Part shown: positions 50,714-58,614 of the stretch, one piece after another
Position numbering within the stretch: position 1 is the first letter of the stretch
How the letters are laid out: each line of letters starts with the position of its first letter
Notes under the pieces: generated by a model
The model's database searches: none
Told to the model about the DNA's origin: nothing
Seen by the model: the letters and a program-made list of their open reading frames with translations, nothing else
Origin: an uncultured Acetatifactor sp.
Lineage (GTDB): Bacteria > Bacillota > Clostridia > Lachnospirales > Lachnospiraceae
NCBI GenBank assembly: GCA_910586485.1
Contig: CAJUIA010000026.1
Span: 1-58,685 of the forward strand
Direction of reading: 5' to 3'
DNA length: 58,685 nucleotides
Translations under genes and position numbers: made by a program

Positions 50714-51151
50714 TCACGACAACGCCCCCAGTGCTGCCATCTTATGGGCATCCAGCAGCTCGTTTGTGTCCATAATCGTCTTATGATTCTTCAGGGCATA
50801 TAATATGACAGCGTCCCTTTCATCCCTTGCATACAGTTCTCTGTTGCCGGACAGCTTCATCAGTTTCTGCGTCTCGTCCCCGGTAAGTCTCAGGCCGAAG
50901 GCCAGCGCAAGCAGCTTATCACGGGACGGCCGCCTCTCCCCGGAAAAAATCTGATATACATAGGCACGGTCAAGCAGGGACCCACGCACCACATCTGCTT
51001 TACTGATATTCTTTTCCACAAGAAGGGCTGACAAATGTTCGGAAAGACTGCCGGACAGCATATATTCCCGGTTTGAATTCAGAAAGTCCTCAATATTCGT
51101 GGCCTCTTCAATCTGATGGTTTAATTCTTCCGTACTGACGCCCATGTTCAT
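50714..51151 (-). CDS. XRE-family helix-turn-helix regulator
   Basis: 145 residues. After 30 helical residues the HTH core covers about 33-90 (LSEHLSALLVEKNISKADVV, RAYVYQIFSGERRPSRDKLL). The C-terminus (about 95-145) is helical and contains ERDAVILYALKNHKTIMD. Such regulators often stand next to receptor Ser/Thr kinases in Lachnospiraceae, so it may be a kinase target; that is inference. Its start lies 14 bases after a stranded 53-bp fragment of the DUF4272-like gene, implying it once directly followed that gene. Confidence 0.85.
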   Translation of the reverse strand: MNMGVSTEELNHQIEEATNIEDFLNSNREYMLSGSLSEHLSALLVEKNISKADVVRGSLLDRAYVYQIFSGERRPSRDKLLALAFGLRLTGDETQKLMKLSGNRELYARDERDAVILYALKNHKTIMDTNELLDAHKMAALGALS

Positions 51152-51165
51152 GATAAGTATCTCCC

Positions 51166-51218
51166 TTACGTATCCAGCGCAACCTCATTCCAGTCCCGTT
51201 CCTCACTGATCAGCCACT
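51166..51218 (-). repeat. 53-bp direct repeat, stranded 3' fragment of the DUF4272-like gene
   Basis: Identical at 52 of 53 positions to 52509-52561, the 3' end of the DUF4272-like gene including its stop codon. Here it is detached from that gene by 1.29 kb carrying an Rpn gene, whose last four or five codons and stop (LVADQ, then TGA) are read from this fragment in another frame. Confidence 0.95.
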
Positions 51219-52198
51219 AAAGGACCTCCCGCCAGATATTGCAATACGGCTTCCGCCTCATACGCAGGGGCAAATTTTTCTGCCGCCGTAAAAATCGGTT
51301 CAATGGCGGAAACCTCTTCTACCAGATCTTCCGCAATCTTCTCCAGCGACTGGCCCAGCTTCATCTTTTTACAGATTTGTGTAACCAGCTTTTCTGTTTT
51401 GCCCTTCAACTCGCCCTTCAATTCACCCTCCGCCTTACTTTTTGCCAGCTTCTCCATCAGTCTCACGCAGCTTATTGATGTTTCCGAATCAAATTTTACT
51501 ACCTCTACCATCCTGTGTACCTCCTTCAGATCATCATTTACCGCATTTTGCAAATTGCTGTATTCCATATAATGCAGCATCTGCTTTAAAGCTTCCCCTG
51601 GCTCACCCTTTGTTCCCTTCGTATACAAAAATAAGGTTGATGCCCCGTCTTCATACTCCATCTCCGGTACTTCCACGCATCTGCTTTTTACGGTGTAAAC
51701 CATGCGATCCAGCCCAAACGGGTCAAAGGGCAGCACCATAATCACTACAATATTCTTCAAATCATCATAGCCCGCACCGGAGTTCAGGCTTCTTGCAATA
51801 ATCTTTCCATGGTAAAAGCGTACTCTGCGGGGTAGTGACCTTTTATCTGCCGCGCTGTCTTTTTTGTCCGGCTCGATGTCATATACGGTTACTTTCCCTT
51901 CCGAGTCCTTCGCTTCCGGCTCTATATAAACGTCAAGCCGCGCACCATGCAGATCGCTTTCCGTACCGTAAAGTACTTTCTGGGCCGCCACCGATAGATA
52001 CTTAAATTCCCTGCCAAAAATCGTTTTCAGCAAAATCCTCACAAACCGTTCTCCGATTTCCGGATACGTCACTACCGAGCCAAACAGGAAATCGTCCAGC
52101 AAGTTCATTTCCGCCAGCTTCTTCCTTGCCTTTTCCTGCATTCGTTTATTCTCTCTTGCATTCTTTACTTCTTCTATTACTTTTTCTGTCTCTTCCAT
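51203..52198 (-). CDS. Rpn-family PD-(D/E)XK nuclease/putative transposase (copy 2)
   Basis: 331 residues from MEETEKVIEEVKNARENKRM (AAAGGAG upstream; the frame is open to 52336). DFLFGSVVTYPEIGERFVRI, the nuclease core GARLDVYIEPEAKDSEGK and VYDIEPDKKD (D...E-x-D-K), and the helical segment LPRRVRFYHGKIIARSL place it in the PDDEXK-nuclease transposase family. The C-terminus has a short Lys-Gly-Glu repeat (GELKGELKGKTEKL) instead of the MEQG repeats of copy 1. Its last residues (LVADQ) come from a duplicated fragment of the neighbour. It has its own strong promoter and a leader of about 250 bases (52199-52450) in which I see nothing else. Confidence 0.86.
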   Translation of the reverse strand: MEETEKVIEEVKNARENKRMQEKARKKLAEMNLLDDFLFGSVVTYPEIGERFVRILLKTIFGREFKYLSVAAQKVLYGTESDLHGARLDVYIEPEAKDSEGKVTVYDIEPDKKDSAADKRSLPRRVRFYHGKIIARSLNSGAGYDDLKNIVVIMVLPFDPFGLDRMVYTVKSRCVEVPEMEYEDGASTLFLYTKGTKGEPGEALKQMLHYMEYSNLQNAVNDDLKEVHRMVEVVKFDSETSISCVRLMEKLAKSKAEGELKGELKGKTEKLVTQICKKMKLGQSLEKIAEDLVEEVSAIEPIFTAAEKFAPAYEAEAVLQYLAGGPLVADQ

Positions 52199-52452
52199 GT
52201 AATTCTCCTTTCGTATCTTGCGGAAAGAAGAATGTACACAACAGGGAAGCCCTTTTCCTTCATGACACTCAGCAAATGTCCGTAACACCACCGACAGCCC
52301 TAAGTACAGTGCATCATTATTATCTGCAGAGACCAAATCTCCCCTCGCACCACTCCTGCAATCCGCTATATTTTGTGGAATATTCAGATTCCATTTTCAT
52401 ACAGGGATTTTCAACCGAAATAGTTTGATATGACTCCCAGATATGTAGTCTC

Positions 52453-52481
52453 ACTATAGCATATAATATGATACCTGTCAA
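52453..52481 (-). promoter_or_regulatory. Sigma-A promoter of the second Rpn gene
   Basis: Minus-strand -35 TTGACA (52476-52481), 17-base spacer, -10 TATAGT (52453-52458). It is inside the segment bounded by the 53-bp repeats, so the nuclease gene travels with its promoter. Confidence 0.85.
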
Positions 52482-52508
52482 TTAAAAATTTTTAACTTCT
52501 GGAAACAA

Positions 52509-52561
52509 TTACGTATCCAGCGAAACCTCATTCCAGTCCCGTTCCTCACTGATCAGCCACT
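52509..52561 (-). repeat. 53-bp direct repeat, in-gene copy
   Basis: Last 17 codons plus stop of the DUF4272-like gene. Matches 51166-51218 with a single mismatch (A/C). Confidence 0.95.
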
Positions 52562-53225
52562 CCAGACCTCTCCGCCGTTCCAGAACCACCTCCGGATTCA
52601 GCTTCCCGACAGGCGTTTCAGGCCTGATCTGCTTTTCCACACAGGCCCAATGATAACAGTAATACAAATCCAGCATGCTTAATATTCTGTCAACACTTCG
52701 TAATTTGGTAGATGGGTCATTGATGAGACTGCTGGAAAACATGGCAACCTTTACGTCACATCTGCGCGTGGCATTTCCAAACTCTCTGTCCACCAGCAGC
52801 TCCAACGACCACAAAAGAGCATAGCAGGTCTCATAGCTCCAGGCCACATCTATAACGTTCTGCCTCAAAATATCCGCTTCATTTCCCTTTTTCGTATGCC
52901 TGTTCCAAATCAGCGTCTGCTCCTTCGGCAGCAGGTCATCCTGATAGAGATCCCATTCGTACATCTTCGACAATACGAATTCCACAGAATCCTGATAATT
53001 TTCGTTCTGTGCAATGGAACAGGCCAGCATGGCACAGAGGAAAGAGCCTGAAGCGCGTTTCTTTACCTCTTCCAGGCTCTTCAGCTTTACCTCTTCGCAT
53101 GTGGGAAGCAGCGGCAAATGCTCGTTAACCGCTATCTTTTGCTTTTTCAGCTTCTTTAAGGTCGCCTCTCTTCTATCTGCAGGCATTAAAAAAATGCTGC
53201 CGTTTTCTCTTCCAAACAATCCCAT
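52509..53225 (-). CDS. DUF4272-like protein
   Basis: 238 residues from MGLFGRENGSIFLMPADRRE (AGAGGAAAT upstream). Helical, with RASGSFLCAMLACSIAQNEN, then VIDVAWSYETCYALLWSLEL and LLVDREFGN, and an Asp/Leu-rich LRSVDRILSMLDLYYCYHWA. The placing of Trp-rich ALLWSLELL and the pattern of Arg-Ser before it match DUF4272, a family of unknown function often found beside contact-dependent toxin or immunity genes. I recognise no toxin partner here. Its 3' end is duplicated downstream. A small hairpin (GCCGCGTAAGCGGC) and a GATTGAAAAT palindrome lie in the 117-base gap upstream. Confidence 0.65.
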   Translation of the reverse strand: MGLFGRENGSIFLMPADRREATLKKLKKQKIAVNEHLPLLPTCEEVKLKSLEEVKKRASGSFLCAMLACSIAQNENYQDSVEFVLSKMYEWDLYQDDLLPKEQTLIWNRHTKKGNEADILRQNVIDVAWSYETCYALLWSLELLVDREFGNATRRCDVKVAMFSSSLINDPSTKLRSVDRILSMLDLYYCYHWACVEKQIRPETPVGKLNPEVVLERRRGLEWLISEERDWNEVSLDT

Positions 53226-53342
53226 ATTTCCTCTCATTCCGCCGCGTAAGCGGCATCTAAATCTGCAGGAACTTTGGGACGCGCAGCGTCACAAATTCCG
53301 AGATTGAAAATTTCAATTTTCAATCTTTACCCCAATGCCGCA

Positions 53343-54341
53343 TCAAATATTCTCCAGCACAATCTCATCTATCCGCTCCCGCTCGTCTTCCGTAAAGGAC
53401 AGATTTTTAAGCATACCGATATTGTCCAGGATCTGTGCGGGCTTTGAGGCGCCGATCAGTACGCTGGTAACATCCCCGTCCCTTAAAATCCAGGCCAGAG
53501 CCATCTGCGCAAGAGATTGCCCTCTTCCGGCCGCCAGCTCATTTAATGCCCTGATCTTTGCCAGCTTTTCCTCGGTAATCGAGTTTTCCTGCAAAAAGCG
53601 CCCGTCTCTGCGGACCCGGCTGTCCTCCGGGATGCCGTGCAGATAGCGGTCTGTCAGCAGCCCCTGCTCCAGGGGGCAGAAGGTGATGATGCCGATGCCA
53701 TGAGCAGCGGCATAACTTTTCAGTCCGTCCCGTTCCATGGTCCTGTCCAGCATGGAATAGCGCCTTTGATTGATGATAAACGGCGTCCCCATCTCCTGAA
53801 ACAGCTCCGCTATGGCCATAGTCTGCTCTTTATTGTAATTGGAGATACCCACATACAGCGCCTTCCCGCTCCTGACAATACCGTCCAGCGCCCTGGCCGT
53901 CTCTTCCAGAGGCGTCTCCGGATCCGGCCTGTGGTGATAATAAATATCCACATACTCCAGCCCCATCCGCTTCAGGCTCTGGTCCAGGCTGGCTACAAGA
54001 TACTTTTTACTGCCCCAGTCTCCGTAAGGCCCCGGCCACATGCCGTATCCTGCCTTCGTAGAAATTACCAGCTCATCCCGGTACGTCCCCAGACTATTCC
54101 GTAAAATGCGGCCAAAGTTTTCCTCCGCCGCTCCCGCTTCCGGACCGTAATTATTCGCCAGATCAAAATGAGTAATCCCGTGATCAAAGGCCGTGCGGCA
54201 CATTGCTTCCATATTGTCAAAGCTTCCGTTAGAACCAAAATTGTGCCACAGTCCCAAAGAAACGGCAGGCAGCTTCAATCCGCTTGTCCCGCACCGGTGA
54301 TACCGCATTTCTTCATATCTTTTCTCATCCGCAATATACAT
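53343..54341 (-). CDS. Aldo/keto reductase (YghZ-like)
   Basis: 332 residues, TIM-barrel AKR. Start MYIADEKRYEEMRYHRCGTS is the YghZ-type N-terminus (GLKLPAVSLGLWHNFG). The catalytic tetrad is visible: Asp in FDLANNYG, Tyr in the same motif, Lys in VISTKAGYGMW, His in VDIYYHHRPD. E. coli YghZ reduces L-glyceraldehyde 3-phosphate and methylglyoxal with NADPH. The gene lies three bases after the hydrolase gene, so both are one unit. Confidence 0.93.
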   Translation of the reverse strand: MYIADEKRYEEMRYHRCGTSGLKLPAVSLGLWHNFGSNGSFDNMEAMCRTAFDHGITHFDLANNYGPEAGAAEENFGRILRNSLGTYRDELVISTKAGYGMWPGPYGDWGSKKYLVASLDQSLKRMGLEYVDIYYHHRPDPETPLEETARALDGIVRSGKALYVGISNYNKEQTMAIAELFQEMGTPFIINQRRYSMLDRTMERDGLKSYAAAHGIGIITFCPLEQGLLTDRYLHGIPEDSRVRRDGRFLQENSITEEKLAKIRALNELAAGRGQSLAQMALAWILRDGDVTSVLIGASKPAQILDNIGMLKNLSFTEDERERIDEIVLENI

Positions 54342-54344
54342 TGC

Positions 54345-55640
54345 TCATACCTCCTGTCCTTCCAAAACCTTATCCAGAAACTCCTTTACAATCCTGCAAT
54401 AGCCTTCTTCATCACTGTCAATGGAAAGCCCGTGGGTCGCGCCGGGAAACAAATGCAGCTCGCTGTAAGCCATCATGGCCTGGTGCATCCTCTCCGAATG
54501 GCTGCAGGGAATAAAATCATCCGCCGCACCGTGCATAAAGCAAACGGGAACGGTATTCTCCGGCAGGGAGTCTATGGGACGCACTCCTGTAAAGGAATAG
54601 CCGAATACCACTCTGCAGGCAGCGCTGGCCAGATAGCAGAAAAATCTCGGCATATGCAGCGCACTCCTGATATTATGCGTCAGCACCCCCATCAAATCCG
54701 CATAGCCACAGTCATTAATCACAAATTTCACCTTAGGCTTCTCCTTCAGCGCCATAATCTGTAAACCGGAGCCCATGGACTCTCCATGAAGACCAAGGAT
54801 AATATTCTCCCCAAAACGCTCATACACCCAGTCAATCACCCGCAGCAGATCCTTTGATTCCCTGACTCCCATGGTGCATTTTGTCCTGAGATTATCCCCG
54901 TGCCCTCTGTCATCATAAATCAGACAGTTGTACCCGAAGGAACGAAACATATGTAAATACCGCAGGCTGCCGTATCTGTTATAAGTGTATCCATGTGAAA
55001 TAATGACATACTTGTCAGATTCCGCGGGTGCCGGCACGTAAAAGGCCTTCAGCCGATAGCCGTCATAGGATTCTATCTCCAGCTCTTCCTTTTCCATTTT
55101 GTCATAATCCCGCCAAAAGCCTGCATCCTCCGCTATCTTTTTTGCCTTTTCCAGGCTGGTATAGCGAGGCTTCGCCACATAAGCCGCCATCAGGCAGGAA
55201 ATCAGGGCCAGCACTGCAATTATCAACAGGATGATAATGACTGCGGCCCCAAACAGATCCGTACCGCTTGTTGTCTTTTCCGCTGTAAACCTTTCTCCGT
55301 CCGCGACCCGAATCATCATAAAATTGGTGGAGCCTTCCGAAATAAAAATCAGTTCATCCCCTTCCACCCTGAAGCGGTTTACATACGGCCGGGATGTCTC
55401 ATCCGTAAGCACCAGAATGTCATCCGTCAATGCCCAGCTTCCATAGCCGATATAGCTGCTGATCGAGCCTTCGTAATAAGTGAAGCTTCCATCTTTCTGA
55501 ATCGTAATGACAAAGGGATCCCCGCTCAGCCCTTCCTTCTCATAACAGTAGCTTTTTCCCGCAATCTTATCCTGGCCGCCGCAGCCGGTCAGAGCCAGCA
55601 CAAATATCAACAGCATCACGTATGTTATCCGTTTTCTCAT
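54345..55640 (-). CDS. Lipoprotein-anchored sensor-like domain fused to a membrane helix and alpha/beta hydrolase
   Basis: 431 residues from MRKRITYVMLLIFVLALTGC (GGGAGG upstream). The N-terminus is a lipoprotein signal with lipobox LTGC. A small beta-rich domain follows (about 22-115: SYCYEKEGLSGDPFVITIQK .. GSWALTDDILVLTD), then a membrane helix (about 125-155), then an alpha/beta hydrolase domain (about 175-431) with nucleophile Ser in LHGESMGSG, Asp in GAADDFIP and His in GATHGLS. The hydrolase half alone is common in Clostridia; the lipoprotein half looks like lipocalin-type DUF5640. The lipid and helix together would place the beta domain outside and the hydrolase inside. Substrate unknown. 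Confidence 0.82.
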   Translation of the reverse strand: MRKRITYVMLLIFVLALTGCGGQDKIAGKSYCYEKEGLSGDPFVITIQKDGSFTYYEGSISSYIGYGSWALTDDILVLTDETSRPYVNRFRVEGDELIFISEGSTNFMMIRVADGERFTAEKTTSGTDLFGAAVIIILLIIAVLALISCLMAAYVAKPRYTSLEKAKKIAEDAGFWRDYDKMEKEELEIESYDGYRLKAFYVPAPAESDKYVIISHGYTYNRYGSLRYLHMFRSFGYNCLIYDDRGHGDNLRTKCTMGVRESKDLLRVIDWVYERFGENIILGLHGESMGSGLQIMALKEKPKVKFVINDCGYADLMGVLTHNIRSALHMPRFFCYLASAACRVVFGYSFTGVRPIDSLPENTVPVCFMHGAADDFIPCSHSERMHQAMMAYSELHLFPGATHGLSIDSDEEGYCRIVKEFLDKVLEGQEV

Positions 55641-55659
55641 ATGCCGCCACCTCCCTTTC

Positions 55660-55688
55660 ATCATACAATACTTTTTCGCCTGCCGCAA
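55660..55688 (-). promoter_or_regulatory. Sigma-A promoter of the hydrolase-aldo/keto reductase unit
   Basis: Minus-strand -35 TTGCGG (55683-55688), 17-base spacer, -10 TATGAT (55660-55665), directly after the amt terminator. Confidence 0.72.
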
Positions 55689-55716
55689 GCAAAAGAACGT
55701 GAAAGCGCCCAAACTG

Positions 55717-55748
55717 AAAACGCCCAGGCGAGCTTAATCGCCTGAGCG
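55717..55748 (-). terminator. Terminator of the Amt-PII gene
   Basis: Minus-strand CGCTCAGGCGA (55738-55748) pairs with TCGCCTGGGCG (55721-55731), 11 bp with one G-U pair, six-base loop, then TTTT (55717-55720). Confidence 0.88.
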
Positions 55749-55770
55749 CTCTTAAAGAAACGACGGAGTT

Positions 55771-57537
55771 TTATTCCACATCCTGCAGAGCAGCAAAATC
55801 CTCTTCACCGGTGCGGACCTTTACCACCTTATCTACATTATAAACAAATATTTTGCCGTCACCAATATGTCCTGTGTACAGGGCTTTCTTTGCCGCCTCG
55901 ATCACATCGGCCACGGGAATCTTGCTGACCACCACTTCCACCTTGACCTTGGGCAGCAGCGTGGCATCCAGCTCCACGCCCCGGTATCTTTCCCCGGCGC
56001 CCTTCTGGACTCCACAGCCCATCACATTCGTCACCGTCATGCCGGTAACGCCCAGGTCATTCATGGCCTTTCTTAATACGTCATATCTGGTCATTCTGGC
56101 AATCACTACCACCTTATAAATACCAGTGGAGGCCATAACGGGGATTTCCGCCACAGGCACGGCCGCTCTCTTCTGCACGTCCGAAGCCGCTTCATATTCG
56201 CCCTCGCCCAGATCAGTATTCTCATTAACATCCATAATACCGCCGGATACGTCCATAATGGAAAATCCTGCATAAGCGGAGGCAAGACCATGTTCCTTCG
56301 CATCCAGGCCCACAATCTCTTCCTCTTCCGATACGCGAATCCCCACCGTTGCCTTGATGACCAGAAAAGCAACGGTTATGGTCACTGCCGTCCATGCCGC
56401 AACAGCCCCAAAGCCCAACAGCTGTAAACCCAGCAGCTTAAACCCGCCGCCATAAAACAGTCCGGTCAGCACATTGCCGCCTGCATCTGCAATCCCGTAT
56501 CCCGGAGCCGTATCAGTAGCAAACAGCCCTACTGCCAGAGTGCCCCAGATGCCATTCAGACAGTGGACCGCCACGGCACCCACCGGATCATCAATGTGCA
56601 GCTTATTATCCAAAAACCATACTCCGAATACCACCAGCAATCCTGCCACCGTGCCGATCACGATAGCGCCAAGGGCATCCGTCACATCACAGGAGGCAGT
56701 AATTGCCACCAGCCCTGCCAGGGAAGCATTCAAGCACATGGAAACATCCGGCTTCCCGTACTTGATCCAGGTAAAGATCATACATGCCACGGTCGCCACT
56801 GCAGGCGCAATCGTCGTGGTAACAAAAATGGATCCCAGCTGTTCAATGCTGGTTGCCGCGGCGCCGTTGAAGCCGTACCAGCCCAGCCACAGGATAAACA
56901 CTCCCAGCGCGCCGATGGGAAGATTATGGCCGGGAAAAGCATTTACTTTTGTAACCTTTCCGTCCTTGCCCCTGGTGAACTTGCCAATGCGGGGGCCAAG
57001 AATCTTTGCGCCGATTAAAGCGGAAATACCGCCTACCATATGGATGGCACAGGAACCGGCAAAATCATGAAAGCCAAGCTGTGCCAGCCAGCCGCCGCCC
57101 CAGATCCAATGCGCCTCAATCGGATAAATCAACGCAGAAATCACGGCAGAATAAATGCAGTAGGAAAGGAATTTTGTCCTTTCCGCCATGGCTCCGGATA
57201 CAATGGTGGCCGTGGTAGCGCAAAATACCAGGTTAAACACGAAATTCGACCAGTCAAAGCTTTCATAAGCCGTAAAAATGTCAAATCCCGGCTTACCGAT
57301 AAAGCCGGCCAGATCCTCTCCCAGCAGCAGACCGAAGCCGATCAAAATAAATACCACCGTGCCGATGCAGAAATCCATCAGATTCTTCATGATGATATTA
57401 CCCGCATTCTTCGCCCTGGTAAAGCCTGTCTCCACCATGGCAAAGCCGGCCTGCATCCAAAACACCAGCGCCGCGCCAATCAAAAACCAGACGCCAAACA
57501 ATTCGCCTCGTACAGTACTCAAAATTTCCTCTGTCAT
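55771..57537 (-). CDS. amt: Ammonium transporter fused to a PII (GlnK) regulatory domain
   Basis: 588 residues from MTEEILSTVRGELFGVWFLI (GAGGAGG upstream). About 11 membrane helices form the Amt channel (QAGFAMVETGFTRAKNAGNI, GLLLGEDLAGFIG, the GFAGSCAIHMVGG-like HDFAGSCAIHMVGG with pore His, and DDPVGAVAVHCLNGIWG with the second His). A linker of about 45 residues leads to a full PII domain (about 475-588): YKVVVIARMTRYDVLRKAMN, the T-loop GCGVQKGAGERYRGVEL with Tyr and Gln retained, and KVEVVVSKIPVADVIEAAKK ending in IGDGKIFVYNVDKV. Usually Amt and GlnK are separate gene products. The fused PII would gate its own channel in response to 2-oxoglutarate and ATP/ADP. The frame runs on to 57705, beyond the leader hairpin. 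Confidence 0.94.
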   Translation of the reverse strand: MTEEILSTVRGELFGVWFLIGAALVFWMQAGFAMVETGFTRAKNAGNIIMKNLMDFCIGTVVFILIGFGLLLGEDLAGFIGKPGFDIFTAYESFDWSNFVFNLVFCATTATIVSGAMAERTKFLSYCIYSAVISALIYPIEAHWIWGGGWLAQLGFHDFAGSCAIHMVGGISALIGAKILGPRIGKFTRGKDGKVTKVNAFPGHNLPIGALGVFILWLGWYGFNGAAATSIEQLGSIFVTTTIAPAVATVACMIFTWIKYGKPDVSMCLNASLAGLVAITASCDVTDALGAIVIGTVAGLLVVFGVWFLDNKLHIDDPVGAVAVHCLNGIWGTLAVGLFATDTAPGYGIADAGGNVLTGLFYGGGFKLLGLQLLGFGAVAAWTAVTITVAFLVIKATVGIRVSEEEEIVGLDAKEHGLASAYAGFSIMDVSGGIMDVNENTDLGEGEYEAASDVQKRAAVPVAEIPVMASTGIYKVVVIARMTRYDVLRKAMNDLGVTGMTVTNVMGCGVQKGAGERYRGVELDATLLPKVKVEVVVSKIPVADVIEAAKKALYTGHIGDGKIFVYNVDKVVKVRTGEEDFAALQDVE

Positions 57538-57640
57538 AATATTTTCCTCCTCATCCTGCCGGACGTTATCGCCCGTTTTGCTGCGGCACCAGCTTCCTCC
57601 CTTCCCTGCCGTTTTGCACCGCGTTCTTTTCATAATCGCG

Positions 57641-57673
57641 AAAAAGGCGCTACGGATTTCTCCATAGCGCCTT
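57641..57673 (-). terminator. Leader terminator/attenuator of the Amt-PII gene
   Basis: Minus-strand AAGGCGCTATGGA (57661-57673) pairs with TCCGTAGCGCCTT (57644-57656), 13 bp with one G-U pair, closed by a GAAA tetraloop, then TTT, making five T in a row (57641-57645). A near-consensus promoter starts transcription about ten bases upstream, so the Amt transcript must pass it. It also lies 47 bases after the GNAT stop codon and may end that transcript too. Confidence 0.85.
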
Positions 57674-57690
57674 CGCTCTTTATGCTCGCA

Positions 57691-57719
57691 AGTATAGCAC
57701 ACCATTTTTAATGCGTCAA
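57691..57719 (-). promoter_or_regulatory. Sigma-A promoter of the Amt-PII gene
   Basis: Minus-strand -35 TTGACG (57714-57719), 17-base spacer, -10 TATACT (57691-57696). It starts directly at the GNAT stop codon; the leader of about 145 bases contains the hairpin at 57641-57673. Confidence 0.88.
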
Positions 57720-58487
57720 CTATATTTCTTTAAAATATTTCAACAAAAAATAATCCCTTTCCCCTATATAAAGCTCTTGCACCGCCTGAAAGCCCAGCTT
57801 ATCACACAGCTTCAGGGAAGCTTCGTTCCGGGTCTCCGCCAGTGCGTTTATCTCCTGAAACCCCAGCTTACCCGTACCGTAATCTAAAATCCCCCGGCAT
57901 ACCTCTTCTCCGTATCCCTTTCTCTGCCAGGGAACGCCGATAATAAAGCCAAGCTCCGGCTCATCATAGCCCTCACGATAGGAAAATCCTGCCCTGCCGA
58001 TCACGGTCCCGCTGCTTTTTTCCACTACCGTCCATACCCCGAACTCATAAAAGGTATATATCCTTTTGATATATTCCCGGATGTATTCCTTCTCCTGTTC
58101 CTGATCCGGATACAGCCCTTCCATAAATTCCGTGATGGCGGGATCACTGTATATCCGAAAAAAGTCCTCTACATCCTCCGGCGTTGTCTCTCGGATCAGA
58201 CACCTCCTTGTCTCCAAAATATTCCAGGGCAGACTCTTCAGCCTTCGGTACACCCGTTCCACATAGTCTGCCTCCAAATTTTCCGGGTCCTCCACCCCGA
58301 AGGTAAAATCCGAAAAATCTTCCTTTCCGTTCCCGTCATGAAAATAAATAAGCACCGCTTCCCCTGCATCCCGCAGCTGCTTTGCTTTTGTTACGCTGTC
58401 CGTCACATATAATGTGCCCTTAAGCTCAGCGGTGTTCACGTCAATTTCTCTGAAATAGCTCACGTCTGTATCTCCTGTAACCTCCAT
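57720..58487 (-). CDS. GNAT family N-acetyltransferase (RimJ-like) with N-terminal extension
   Basis: 255 residues from MEVTGDTDVSYFREIDVNTA (GGAGATGGT upstream; the frame is open to 58646). The first 95 residues look like a separate alpha/beta module (VLIYFHDGNGKEDFSDFTFG, a HAD- or DUF-like Rossmann half); residues 105-255 are a RimJ/RimL-type acetyltransferase (RRCLIRETTPEDVEDFFRIY; acetyl-CoA loop VPWQRKGYGEEVC). The short N-terminal module is found in related clostridial proteins; substrate unknown. Confidence 0.85.
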   Translation of the reverse strand: MEVTGDTDVSYFREIDVNTAELKGTLYVTDSVTKAKQLRDAGEAVLIYFHDGNGKEDFSDFTFGVEDPENLEADYVERVYRRLKSLPWNILETRRCLIRETTPEDVEDFFRIYSDPAITEFMEGLYPDQEQEKEYIREYIKRIYTFYEFGVWTVVEKSSGTVIGRAGFSYREGYDEPELGFIIGVPWQRKGYGEEVCRGILDYGTGKLGFQEINALAETRNEASLKLCDKLGFQAVQELYIGERDYFLLKYFKEI

Positions 58488-58586
58488 ACCATCTCCAAGG
58501 CCGGCAAGCCGCCTTATGAAGAATGCCCGCAGAATATTTGCTTTACTGCTGCCTCTATTTAAGGTACAATAATCGAAACAGATTTT

Positions 58587-58614
58587 ATTATACTCTTTTT
58601 GCAGGAAAGGACAA
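58587..58614 (-). promoter_or_regulatory. Sigma-A promoter of the terminal GNAT gene
   Basis: Minus-strand -35 TTGTCC (58609-58614), 16-base spacer, perfect -10 TATAAT (58587-58592), about 90 bases before the start at 58487. The rest of the window to 58685 shows no gene. Confidence 0.6.

Noticed and set aside
52199..52336. Upstream in-frame extension of the second Rpn protein
   Set aside because: The extension is Cys-rich and unlike the family, while AAAGGAG sits directly before the ATG at 52198.
53303..53326. GATTGAAAAT palindrome upstream of the DUF4272-like gene
   Set aside because: AT-rich perfect hairpin but with no T-run and no second copy found; a nearby AT-rich GATTGAAAATTTTTGATC at about 29070-29095 is only superficially similar.
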